Below, piece after piece: positions 52,516 through 60,460 of a stretch of DNA of 64,000 nt. The position numbers were made by a program, and so were the translations under genes. The notes beneath the pieces were generated by a model that saw nothing but the letters and a program-made list of their open reading frames with translations, did not search any database and had not been told where the DNA came from. The first letter of the stretch is position 1. The number at the start of each line of letters is the position of its first letter. Source of the DNA: Ruminococcus sp. AF31-8BH (lineage in GTDB: Bacteria; Bacillota; Clostridia; Lachnospirales; Lachnospiraceae); the NCBI RefSeq assembly GCF_003460605.1, contig NZ_QTVN01000005.1, positions 1 through 64,000 on the forward strand. Reading direction: 5' to 3'.

Positions 52516-53784
52516 GTGAGTTTGGAAAAAGTGATTTTTCATATAGATGTAAATTCTGCCTTTTTGTCCTGGGAAGCGGTATATCGGCTGCATCATTTGG
52601 GATGGAAAGGCGATTTAAGAGAACAGGTGTCAGCGGTAGGTGGGGATATGGCGATGCGTCATGGAATCATTTTGGCAAAATCCATTCCAGCAAAGAAATA
52701 TCGGATACAGACAGGTGAATCAATCTTGGAAGCAAAACAGAAATGTCCAAATCTTATCTTAGTGCCTCCGAATTATGGATTGTATGAGAGGTGTTCCAAA
52801 GCTTTTATGGGAATTTTGCAAGAGTATTCTCCCACAGTGGAACAATACTCGATAGATGAGGCGTTTGTAGATATGACTGGAACGGAATTGCTTTGGGGGA
52901 CACCAGTGGAAGCGGCGGAGAAGATGCGGAGACAGATTAAGGAACGGCTTGGATTTACAGTGAATATCGGTATTTCAGAGAATAAACTGTTAGCTAAGAT
53001 GGCAAGTGATTTTCAGAAGCCCGACAGAGTGCACACACTATGGAAGTCTGAGTTACAGAAAAAGATGTGGCCATTGCCGGTAAGCGACTTGTTTTTTGTA
53101 GGACGGGCAACAACAAAGACACTTTTCAAGTTGGGAATTCGGACCATAGGAGATTTGGCAAAGAGTGATCCGAGTTACTTAAAACAACATTTGAAGAAAC
53201 ATGGGGAAGTTGTTTGGGGGTTTGCAAATGGGATTGATGTGTCTGTAGTCCAGTCGGCCCCGCCTGCTAATAAGGGATACGGCAATTCTACAACGATTCC
53301 TTTTGATGTGACAGATGCATCTACAGCAAAATTGGTGCTGTTGGCTTTGGCAGAGACAGTAGGAAGCAGACTTCGTGGAGCAGGAGTCAGGGCAGAAGTG
53401 ATTGCAGTAGGGATCAAGAATTATGATCTCAGTTATGCCAGTCACCAGATGACGCTTCAGAATGCAACCAATATTACGATAGAGATTCATCAGTGTGCTT
53501 GCCAGTTATTTGACCAGCTCTGGGATGGGACACCCATCCGGCATCTGGGAATCCATACCAGCCGCATCAAGGATCAGGTGAATATGAGACAACTAAATCT
53601 GTTTGATACGAATGATTATGAGAAACTGGAAAAAATGGATGAAACGATAGATCAGATCAGAAAACGGTATGGGAATGATTCGGTAATACGTGCGGCTTTT
53701 TTAGGTGGGTGTATTGATCACATGAGTGGTGGCATTTTACGGGAAAAACGTTCTGTGGACTATGAGAAATTAAAGACAGAATAG
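52516..53784 (+). CDS. Y-family DNA polymerase (UmuC/UvrX type)
   Basis: A 422-residue translesion polymerase starting at GTG 52516 behind AAAGGAGGGG. FHIDVNSAFLSWE (about 6-18) and QYSIDEAFVDMTG (about 111-123) supply the catalytic acidic residues. The thumb and little-finger regions follow, with MRQLNLFDTNDYEKLEKMD near the C-terminus serving as a probable clamp-binding segment (QLNLF). It is induced by DNA damage through the LexA box and copies past lesions. Mobile elements often carry such polymerases. Confidence 0.92.
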   Translation: MSLEKVIFHIDVNSAFLSWEAVYRLHHLGWKGDLREQVSAVGGDMAMRHGIILAKSIPAKKYRIQTGESILEAKQKCPNLILVPPNYGLYERCSKAFMGILQEYSPTVEQYSIDEAFVDMTGTELLWGTPVEAAEKMRRQIKERLGFTVNIGISENKLLAKMASDFQKPDRVHTLWKSELQKKMWPLPVSDLFFVGRATTKTLFKLGIRTIGDLAKSDPSYLKQHLKKHGEVVWGFANGIDVSVVQSAPPANKGYGNSTTIPFDVTDASTAKLVLLALAETVGSRLRGAGVRAEVIAVGIKNYDLSYASHQMTLQNATNITIEIHQCACQLFDQLWDGTPIRHLGIHTSRIKDQVNMRQLNLFDTNDYEKLEKMDETIDQIRKRYGNDSVIRAAFLGGCIDHMSGGILREKRSVDYEKLKTE

Positions 53785-53803
53785 CGGGAAGGGGGAAGGA
53801 AAG

Positions 53804-54112
53804 GTGGCATTTGGAATCGGAATAAATACAGAGCATACAGAGCAGGAGCCTTTATCCGGAACCTATCATGAGGTGGCAGTCCAGTGCTGGTTCACAGCTA
53901 CCGGAAAATCTCTGCCATTGATGCTGAAGGTAAAAGGGGAGGATGAAGAGATTATTCAAATCAATCATATCCAGGTTCTGACTGTAGAAAAGCAGTGGTA
54001 TGCGGGAATTTTGAACTGGAAGTATAGATGTCAGGCGGTACTTTTGGGAAAACAAATCAATTTTGTGCTTCTCTTTTGTCCGGAGGATTGTGCATGGAAA
54101 CTGGTTGTATAA
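53804..54112 (+). CDS. unrecognised protein of the SOS operon
   Basis: A 102-residue protein starting at GTG 53804 behind AAGGAAAGG. Beta-rich, with VQCWFTATGKSLPLMLKVKG and INHIQVLTVEKQWYAGILNW. Position between a Y-family polymerase and an SRAP gene recalls YolD-like genes, but the sequence did not let me confirm that. A damage-response role is inferred from the operon. Confidence 0.65.
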   Translation: MAFGIGINTEHTEQEPLSGTYHEVAVQCWFTATGKSLPLMLKVKGEDEEIIQINHIQVLTVEKQWYAGILNWKYRCQAVLLGKQINFVLLFCPEDCAWKLVV

Positions 54113-54154
54113 GATACCAGGGATGAAGTAAAATAGGAAAAAGGAGGACAGAAA

Positions 54155-54742
54155 ATGTGCGGAAGATATTATGTGGATGATGAAACTTCACGGGAAATTG
54201 AAAAGATTGTAAGGAAACTGGACCAGCGTTTAAAGATAGAGCATGGACAGGACATCCACCCGTCTGAATCTGCAGTCATTCTTACAAAGGAGTGTAAGGA
54301 AGTGGCTGCGAGGCAGATGCAGTGGGGCTTTCCGGGGTTCCAGGGAAAGGGACTGCTTATCAATGCAAGGGCAGAGGCGATACTGGACAAGAAGACCTTT
54401 CGGGACAGTGTGCTGCATCGAAGATGTGTGATTCCTGCCCATCACTTTTACGAATGGAGTAAAAACAAAGAAAAATATACTTTTCAAAGTCCAAAGCAGG
54501 ATGCCACATTATTTATGGCAGGGTGTTATCAAATCTATAATGGTCAAAATCGTTTTGTAATTCTGACTACGCAGGCAAATGCTTCCGTAGCACCAGTGCA
54601 TGAACGGATGCCATTGCTTTTGGAACGACAAGAACTGGAAGATTGGATTATGGAGGATGCAGCGGTAGAATTTATTCTTGCTAAGAAGCCCATACTGTTG
54701 AATCGGACAGCAGAATATGAACAACTGAAATTATTTTCATAA
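54155..54742 (+). CDS. SRAP (HMCES/YedK-type) protein
   Basis: A 195-residue SOS-response-associated protein behind AAAGGAGG. After Met removal Cys2 (MCGRYYVDD) forms a lasting thiazolidine link to abasic sites in single-stranded DNA. NARAE, IPAHHFYEWSK and VAPVHERMPLLL carry the other active-site residues (Asn, Glu, His). It shields abasic sites during damage. Its place in the LexA-controlled operon fits. Confidence 0.93.
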   Translation: MCGRYYVDDETSREIEKIVRKLDQRLKIEHGQDIHPSESAVILTKECKEVAARQMQWGFPGFQGKGLLINARAEAILDKKTFRDSVLHRRCVIPAHHFYEWSKNKEKYTFQSPKQDATLFMAGCYQIYNGQNRFVILTTQANASVAPVHERMPLLLERQELEDWIMEDAAVEFILAKKPILLNRTAEYEQLKLFS

Positions 54743-54772
54743 GAAGGGAAACCCATAAAAGTTTCCCTTCTT
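54741..54772. terminator. bidirectional terminator
   Basis: AAGAAGGGAAAC (54741-54752) with GTTTCCCTTCTT (54761-54772) forms a perfect 12-base stem between convergent genes. Confidence 0.88.
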
Positions 54773-54791
54773 GACATAAAAATTTTTGAAT

Positions 54792-55358
54792 TTAGAATCC
54801 ATTGTTTATTTGTTCTGTTGCTGCAGGCATAGGAGGACTAGATTTTACATAGATTAATAGTTTCCCATGCAGATCCAAATCCTGTTTACTCCATTGCCCA
54901 TTCTCATAAACCTTTTGGGTAATTGTATTGTAGATAATTGGCGTATCCCCTATACGTTCCATATCAACGACAAGGCAATCCTGAAGGGCAATATATGGAT
55001 ATAGAGCATCTTCAATATATGTCCTTAATTTTAATGCCTGCCTGTGCAGTAGTTCCACATCATACAGTTTTGATAAGGTATAGCTCATTTCTTTGAGCAT
55101 CCCGGATGTTGTAATTGCCTGCTGGATAACAGAAATCTGCTCTTCCAGAGATACATCTGGATTTATCATAAGCTTTGATAATGTAATTTCTTTTACAAAA
55201 GCTGTTGCTGTATCACCAATTTGCTTTTTTAGGCTTTCATAAGGAATCCGATACTGTGTTTGTAAAATTTCAAGTGGAACGTATTCTCGGTTTTTCTTCA
55301 AAGTTGAAAGCAATTCACAAAGCCTGCTTCCCAATTCATATATGTTATTCAAGCACAC
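54792..55358 (-). CDS. unrecognised helical protein
   Basis: A 188-residue, mostly helical soluble protein. The first 110 residues look like coiled helices (LGSRLCELLSTLKKN, EEQISVIQQAITTS). A beta segment with ENGQWSKQDLDLHGKLLIY follows. No known domain recognised. Overlaps the upstream gene by 10 bases, so the two are coupled. Confidence 0.6.
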   Translation of the reverse strand: MCLNNIYELGSRLCELLSTLKKNREYVPLEILQTQYRIPYESLKKQIGDTATAFVKEITLSKLMINPDVSLEEQISVIQQAITTSGMLKEMSYTLSKLYDVELLHRQALKLRTYIEDALYPYIALQDCLVVDMERIGDTPIIYNTITQKVYENGQWSKQDLDLHGKLLIYVKSSPPMPAATEQINNGF

Positions 55359-55600
55359 ATCACTTCCGATACGGTCTCTGGTGTATGAACCAAATGGTAA
55401 ATGGTATTTTCTGTTTCGAAAACGATACTGTCATTTGATACTTCCAAAATCGTTAGGATAGGAGATGTCAGAATAGAGAAACCATTGACTCCAGAAATAA
55501 TAGCACGTTCCCCAACCCGTAGCGAAGAATGAAACCATCCTGAGAGTGTCGTTATTTGTTTATCTTTCACATGGTGCTTTCGATTTGTCATAGTGTTCAC
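55349..55600 (-). CDS. unrecognised small beta-rich protein
   Basis: An 83-residue protein. A basic N-terminus (NRKHHVKDKQ) precedes a small beta fold (VGERAIISGVNGFSILTSPI). ATG 55591 is an alternative start. It is translated just ahead of the helical protein at 54792. Function unknown. Confidence 0.55.
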   Translation of the reverse strand: MNTMTNRKHHVKDKQITTLSGWFHSSLRVGERAIISGVNGFSILTSPILTILEVSNDSIVFETENTIYHLVHTPETVSEVMCA

Positions 55601-55646
55601 ACTCCTTTTGTAGCGTCATAGAAAATCTGTTTTTCATGGCTCGTTT

Positions 55647-56702
55647 TTATGTAACAGGGTAACTCAAACGAAAATATCCTTTCGATACAGGTATATATTC
55701 GTCTGGGTGTTCATATAAGGTGGCACGGATACGTTCCTGATAATGCGGATTCTTTTTCGCTTTTGGGTGTTCCTTTAATAAATCGTACAGGTCTTTTAAA
55801 GCCCCTCTTCCTCCAATACTCTCCATTGTCATCCGGATTAGATGATGCCAAGTCAGTGCAAGAATATCTGTATTTTGTACAGAAAACACACCTTCTTGCC
55901 GGATGCTGAAGGGGATAATGAAAGAATCTGTTTTTTTCAGCAACAGAGCATATTCTGTCACAATGGGAATGAAAGGCTTTTTGTACGTCCGATTGTCAGA
56001 AACACAATTAAACTGGCCCTTTACCAGAAAGGATTCAAAATCACCCATCCGCATTAAATCATTCTGCATACTATAGAACTTACCATGGAGCCGCATATCG
56101 CCTACCAGTATGGCAAGCCTCCCACCTTTCCGAAGTGCCAGGAAAAATTTCCGGATACAGTGATTTAGTTTTTCAAGAAAATCCGAATAGTTTTCACAGC
56201 GGGATAGGTCGTCCGGGTGAGGGGTTCCCCAGATATTTCCGGAATACTGGATCATATTATGGTAGGGTGGATGGAAAAAGATGAGATCAGCGGAATCCTC
56301 TACTTCATCTTTTAGAGCATTCCAGTTACCTTTTCCATACGCAGGTGCCGGATTTAGATCATAGAGCAGGGAGCGTACCTGATAACGGTCAGCAGCCGCC
56401 TTTGAAGTCCCAGAGCCACTCATAGGATCTAAGAGGGTAAAGGTGCTGGTATCTTTTCCGTAATATCGCTTATCGTCCAAGCAATAGCGTAGAAGTGCTG
56501 CAACCACTTCGGGGGAGCAGTTACCACGCCACTGGCTGTTACCGCCTTCTCCACGTTCTGGGTATGCCATGAAAGAAGTCAGTTCCTTTCCTACACGTTT
56601 TCGCAATCCTTCCGTTCCAAGCATGTCAGCGACAGTACGCCATTGGGGACCAAATTCAGCTTCTAATAATTGTGCTGCCCGATGCAGCATTAAGTCATTC
56701 AT
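55647..56702 (-). CDS. orphan DNA methyltransferase-like protein
   Basis: A 351-residue protein with class I methyltransferase motifs. LLDPMSGSGTSKAAADR (about 90) is the cofactor site. LIFFHPPYHN (about 147) replaces the usual (D/N/S)PP(Y/F) catalytic motif with HPPY. LRKGGRLAILVGDMR follows. No restriction gene is adjacent. It could protect the element from host restriction or methylate for regulation. The next gene upstream starts two bases away. Confidence 0.75.
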   Translation of the reverse strand: MNDLMLHRAAQLLEAEFGPQWRTVADMLGTEGLRKRVGKELTSFMAYPERGEGGNSQWRGNCSPEVVAALLRYCLDDKRYYGKDTSTFTLLDPMSGSGTSKAAADRYQVRSLLYDLNPAPAYGKGNWNALKDEVEDSADLIFFHPPYHNMIQYSGNIWGTPHPDDLSRCENYSDFLEKLNHCIRKFFLALRKGGRLAILVGDMRLHGKFYSMQNDLMRMGDFESFLVKGQFNCVSDNRTYKKPFIPIVTEYALLLKKTDSFIIPFSIRQEGVFSVQNTDILALTWHHLIRMTMESIGGRGALKDLYDLLKEHPKAKKNPHYQERIRATLYEHPDEYIPVSKGYFRLSYPVT

Positions 56703-56703
56703 T

Positions 56704-57252
56704 TTATGTCACCTTCCTTTCATAATTTTGTTGGATGTAGCGGGAAATCGCCGCCGCAGTCATTTTGGCACAGCCTAAATCCATTTCGCTGAAAGGCTGT
56801 TGGTTTTTTGCACATAGTAAAAGTCCCAACGTTTCACCAAATTCGTCTTTTTTAGAAATAGGGAAAAAGACTGATATGGGATATTTTCCTGTCATAGTAG
56901 GGTATATGCGTTCCTTTTCAGAGAATAATTTCATCTTTCCCTGTTGCAGAAGCCTTTGAATACTTTCTGTTACAGGCATATTAAGTGCTGTATGATAATT
57001 CTTGGAAGCAATGATTTTGGAATCATTACATAACAGGATCCGGCAAGGGACATTACTATGTAAAATATCCAGAAAACTGTCTAACCGGATATCCATAGGG
57101 ATATGGGAGTCGCATTTACGAAGACAGATGTTGCGTGTGTCAGCTTCCAGCATCAATACATCGCCTGTATGAAGCTGTAGGGCTTTTCTTACTTTGGCAG
57201 GAATAATGATCCGCCCTTGTTGGTCAATATTTAGTGTTGTGGCATAATCCAT
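56704..57252 (-). CDS. AbrB-type regulator with GAF-like domain
   Basis: A 182-residue transcription factor. The N-terminal AbrB/SpoVT swapped-hairpin domain (about 3-48: INIDQQ-like start, QGRIIIPAKVRKALQLHTGD) is followed by a domain like that of SpoVT (about 60-175) with SVFFPISKKDEFGETLGLLL, then a small helix. SpoVT senses a cell state through its GAF domain. It lies directly upstream of the methyltransferase gene. Confidence 0.82.
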   Translation of the reverse strand: MDYATTLNIDQQGRIIIPAKVRKALQLHTGDVLMLEADTRNICLRKCDSHIPMDIRLDSFLDILHSNVPCRILLCNDSKIIASKNYHTALNMPVTESIQRLLQQGKMKLFSEKERIYPTMTGKYPISVFFPISKKDEFGETLGLLLCAKNQQPFSEMDLGCAKMTAAAISRYIQQNYERKVT

Positions 57253-57272
57253 AGAAATCTCCTTTCCTTTAT

Positions 57273-57303
57273 AAAAAGAAGCAGTCTTTTCGGCTGCTTC
57301 TTT
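57273..57303 (-). terminator. terminator after the 57315 gene
   Basis: GAAGCAG (57278-57284) pairs with CTGCTTC (57294-57300), and an A-run (57273-57277) gives T on the minus strand. Confidence 0.8.
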
Positions 57304-57314
57304 GTTGAAATTCT

Positions 57315-58052
57315 TTAAGCGACATACATACCATTCAGATATTGTTCTTGTGGTTGTTCTTGCATATAGGAAGACATTTCATGTGGCTGTATATTTTGTG
57401 CCATTCGTGCGTCCTGTTGTTTTTTAAATTGTTGTTTGCCGTTTTGAATCAGGAAGGATGCAACGTAGTTTTCCCAATTTACGATATAGGAATCAGCACG
57501 TTTTAACAGCATATAAAAATCCATATCTGTCAATTGGATAAAAGCACTTTTTTCAGAGATAAAACTTTGAGCCTGCATATAAGTGCCGCCGTTATGATTC
57601 TTTTTCTTGATACCTTTTCCGTTATTAATTTGAATTCTCCATGGGCTGGTCAGTATTTCCTGCTGGTTGTTATATACGTGGCGGGAAATAAAAAACTGTT
57701 GTGCAGTAGAATAGCCATTGCCATCCGGCACACCAAATATTTTGCTTTGCGACCATTCAAATTCAGGAAAGCCAGCGGTAACTCTGGACAGCAGAAATTG
57801 AATTTGTTCGGGTGCCAGATGAAAACGGGTGATAATATTTTTATCACCGGTACCACTAGAGTAATCCTGTATGGAGATTCCAATAAGGGAGTGAACTTTA
57901 TGACCATTTTCTTCAAATTCTCCTTTTGCATGAAGCTGTGCATAGCTGTTATAACTTGTGTAGCGGAGACGGTCATACAGTGCAATTAATTTTTTACTGG
58001 TCTGTACTTTGCATATCTGATCTGTAATTGAGTTTTGATAATTTTCACTCAT
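57315..58052 (-). CDS. unrecognised protein of the VWA/AAA operon
   Basis: A 245-residue protein that I cannot assign. It has YDRLRYTSYNSYAQLHAKGE near the N-terminus and a Gln-rich C-terminal tail (KQQFKKQQDARMAQNIQP, then MQEQPQEQY). It begins 17 bases downstream of the VWA protein and is likely part of the same operon with the MoxR-type ATPase. No membrane segment. Confidence 0.6.
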   Translation of the reverse strand: MSENYQNSITDQICKVQTSKKLIALYDRLRYTSYNSYAQLHAKGEFEENGHKVHSLIGISIQDYSSGTGDKNIITRFHLAPEQIQFLLSRVTAGFPEFEWSQSKIFGVPDGNGYSTAQQFFISRHVYNNQQEILTSPWRIQINNGKGIKKKNHNGGTYMQAQSFISEKSAFIQLTDMDFYMLLKRADSYIVNWENYVASFLIQNGKQQFKKQQDARMAQNIQPHEMSSYMQEQPQEQYLNGMYVA

Positions 58053-58069
58053 GTATGTTTTCCTTCTTT

Positions 58070-60199
58070 CTATTTCAAATATTGTTTTACAAGCTGTGTC
58101 ATATTTTTGGGCAAATCTTCTAATTTGGTAATATCTAAAAAAACATCCTGATAGATTCTGCGGATGTTTTCTTTGTCATCACCAATTGCTGCAGCAAAGA
58201 TCACAATGCCACGTTTACGATATTCATTCTTGATACCACGAAGATCTGCTTCTGCTTCCGTACCACTGTACCCACAATCTGCGGGCTGTCCGTCAGAGAT
58301 TATGATGAGGAGTTTTTGTGATTCCGGACGCTTTGCCAGGTGTTCCGCAACATAACGAAGTGCAGCTCCATCCCGGTTGCCATTACGGGCAGACATATCC
58401 ATCAGCCGGTAACGGTCAGAGGCATCCAGAGAATCAAATTCAGCATAGGAATACAAAGCAACACCCTTAGAATCTGTAGAATGCCCATAAATGGTAATAG
58501 GAATTCCCAGGCTCATACAGAAATCATACAGCACGATTGCAGTTTTCCGGGCATGGGTAATACGATCTCCCCAGCCCATAGAACCACTTTCATCAACCAA
58601 AAGTCCCACGGAAAGTTTTTGTTCTTCATCCGGAAGCCTGGTTCTGGTAAAGATACCGCCGTCCTTTCGGTGTAAAGCCCGCATATCCAGCCTTTTACCA
58701 AATAACAGGTTTTTTTGTTTCCCGCCTTCTGCCTCTTCTTTTAATAAAGGAAGAATGGAACTTTGCAGCCTTTTGGAGGTCCGCAAAAGAGGGGAAGCAA
58801 CTGTTTGATAAGATTTGATAAAAAAGTCGGAAACTGGATTGATGCGGTGGATTGTTACATGGATGCCTGCATGGGCATTTCCGTAATGTATTTCATCCGC
58901 CGATTTTTGCAAGTCTTCTGTTAATTCCTGTTCATAATCATTTTGGGCTTTTTCCGTAGCAACATCATTTAGGATGCGTGCAAGATCATTCGCTGCATTT
59001 TCATAACCGGAACCGGCATACTGTGATGCGTATGTGATTCCTGGATTATTTCCATCTAATACTGCTGTAGTTTTAGCAAGTTCAATTCTTCCTCCTTCTT
59101 CCTGCAGTACCTTTTCTGCCTGGTTGATTGCATCTTGCCTGTAATTTGGATCAAGACCAGATAAGTCACAGGTTATAGGAGTTTTTGATTTTACTGTAGG
59201 ACCTGGAATGTTTTTAGGGATTCCTCCGTTTTTACCAGTTGGAAGAGGAGATCCGCTACCTGATTCTTTCCGCAGCAGATCCTCCAGAGCATCGCCAACT
59301 TGGGTACTATCCTGCTTTTTTAAAGACTCTCTGGTTAACTCTACCATAGGCTGAATATAGTTCCAGCAAAGTACTAAAAGATAGTTGGAAGCACGTAAGC
59401 GTTCTTTCCCCTGTGTGGCAATTAAAGCATCGTCAATATAATCCATGCAGTCTGAAAGGGTGTCTGTGTATTCTCCAGAATAATTCGTGCGGTTATTTAT
59501 ATTACCAGTCCGGCAATAAGACAAAATTAAATTGCTCATAATGGAAAACGGCTGATAGCCACAGTCAATTTGTTCCTGTATAGAAGGAATCAATTCAGAC
59601 ATCCGCAGATTATTGATCTGTATTCCCTGCTTAAAAGTTCCGGGATATTCTTCACACATCCGGGCTTCAATGTAGATGTCCTCCAGTATATTATTAAACT
59701 GTGCAGCACAGCGGGATAGCGTCAGACACGTTGCATTATCTTTTTCTTCCATGGCATCTAAGATGTCCTGCAGATTTGCCTTGTATCCAGAAGGCAGATT
59801 GTCGGGTGCTTCTGGATAGAAGGAACCATTTTCCATATTGGTCAGATAAAGCTGTAGTGATGCAAAATCAGAGTAACGCAGATGTCCGATTTCATGTCCA
59901 GTTAGACCAGTCAGGCTTTGTGACCGCAGAAATCGGGAAGGAAAGCTTTGGGTTATCGAGTTTGCGGCGTTACAGTGAATTCTATAATTATCTGTATAAG
60001 CGATGTCTGCATTTTCAGAACTGTCCCATTCCATAAGCACCTGAAGTCCATAGCGAGAACGGCCAGTAGCCGCTTTCGCCAGAGATGTTTGGTATTTTTG
60101 GAAAGCCGATGAAAGAAAGAGTTCTTCATCAGTGATTTTTGACTCCGTATCCCGGATCATTCTTTTTAAAGCTTTTTGAGTGTTATTCAATTTTTTCAC
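58070..60199 (-). CDS. VWA-domain protein (CobT/CoxE-like)
   Basis: A 709-residue protein with a C-terminal von Willebrand A domain. The MIDAS motif is LVDESGSMGWGD (about 533), with later NGNRDGAALRY and IIISDGQPADCG. The N-terminal part includes a metal-site-like LTGHEIGHLRYSDF (H-E-x-x-H, about 100), which resembles a metallopeptidase active site. VWA proteins with a MoxR AAA partner act as chaperone or metal-insertion machines. The partner is the gene two upstream. The pair may remodel the element's replication or transfer complex. Confidence 0.82.
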   Translation of the reverse strand: MKKLNNTQKALKRMIRDTESKITDEELFLSSAFQKYQTSLAKAATGRSRYGLQVLMEWDSSENADIAYTDNYRIHCNAANSITQSFPSRFLRSQSLTGLTGHEIGHLRYSDFASLQLYLTNMENGSFYPEAPDNLPSGYKANLQDILDAMEEKDNATCLTLSRCAAQFNNILEDIYIEARMCEEYPGTFKQGIQINNLRMSELIPSIQEQIDCGYQPFSIMSNLILSYCRTGNINNRTNYSGEYTDTLSDCMDYIDDALIATQGKERLRASNYLLVLCWNYIQPMVELTRESLKKQDSTQVGDALEDLLRKESGSGSPLPTGKNGGIPKNIPGPTVKSKTPITCDLSGLDPNYRQDAINQAEKVLQEEGGRIELAKTTAVLDGNNPGITYASQYAGSGYENAANDLARILNDVATEKAQNDYEQELTEDLQKSADEIHYGNAHAGIHVTIHRINPVSDFFIKSYQTVASPLLRTSKRLQSSILPLLKEEAEGGKQKNLLFGKRLDMRALHRKDGGIFTRTRLPDEEQKLSVGLLVDESGSMGWGDRITHARKTAIVLYDFCMSLGIPITIYGHSTDSKGVALYSYAEFDSLDASDRYRLMDMSARNGNRDGAALRYVAEHLAKRPESQKLLIIISDGQPADCGYSGTEAEADLRGIKNEYRKRGIVIFAAAIGDDKENIRRIYQDVFLDITKLEDLPKNMTQLVKQYLK

Positions 60200-60453
60200 C
60201 TTTCTTTCTTTTTCATATTTTGGGTTAGGAGATCTTCCATTGTACAGCCGTAATACTGGGCTAACCGAAAGACGGCGTAAGCAGATGGAAGCGTATGCCC
60301 ATTTTCATAGTTCATAATTGTTTTTTCCGGTAGATGCAGAAGTCTTGCTACGGCTTTCTGAGAGAGTTTCGTCTGCTTGGATTTTCTTAAATAAACGAGA
60401 TTTTCTGCCAGAGTTTTGCGTAGTTCGGCTTCGGTATAAAAGGTGTTCCTCAA
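60196..60453 (-). CDS. small XRE-type regulator
   Basis: An 85-residue protein with a helix-turn-helix (KLSQKAVARLLHLPEKTIMN, about 28-47) and a following DLLTQ helix. A TTG at 60453 is the start that avoids the upstream ATPase gene; a longer frame would overlap that gene by 140 bases. It shares four bases with the VWA gene. It may control the operon in which it sits. Confidence 0.65.
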   Translation of the reverse strand: MRNTFYTEAELRKTLAENLVYLRKSKQTKLSQKAVARLLHLPEKTIMNYENGHTLPSAYAVFRLAQYYGCTMEDLLTQNMKKKER

Positions 60454-60460
60454 TAGTGTG

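Noticed and set aside
58340..58808. Plus-strand frames opposite the VWA gene
   Set aside because: They are opposite a well-conserved VWA domain and show no recognisable domain or start signal.
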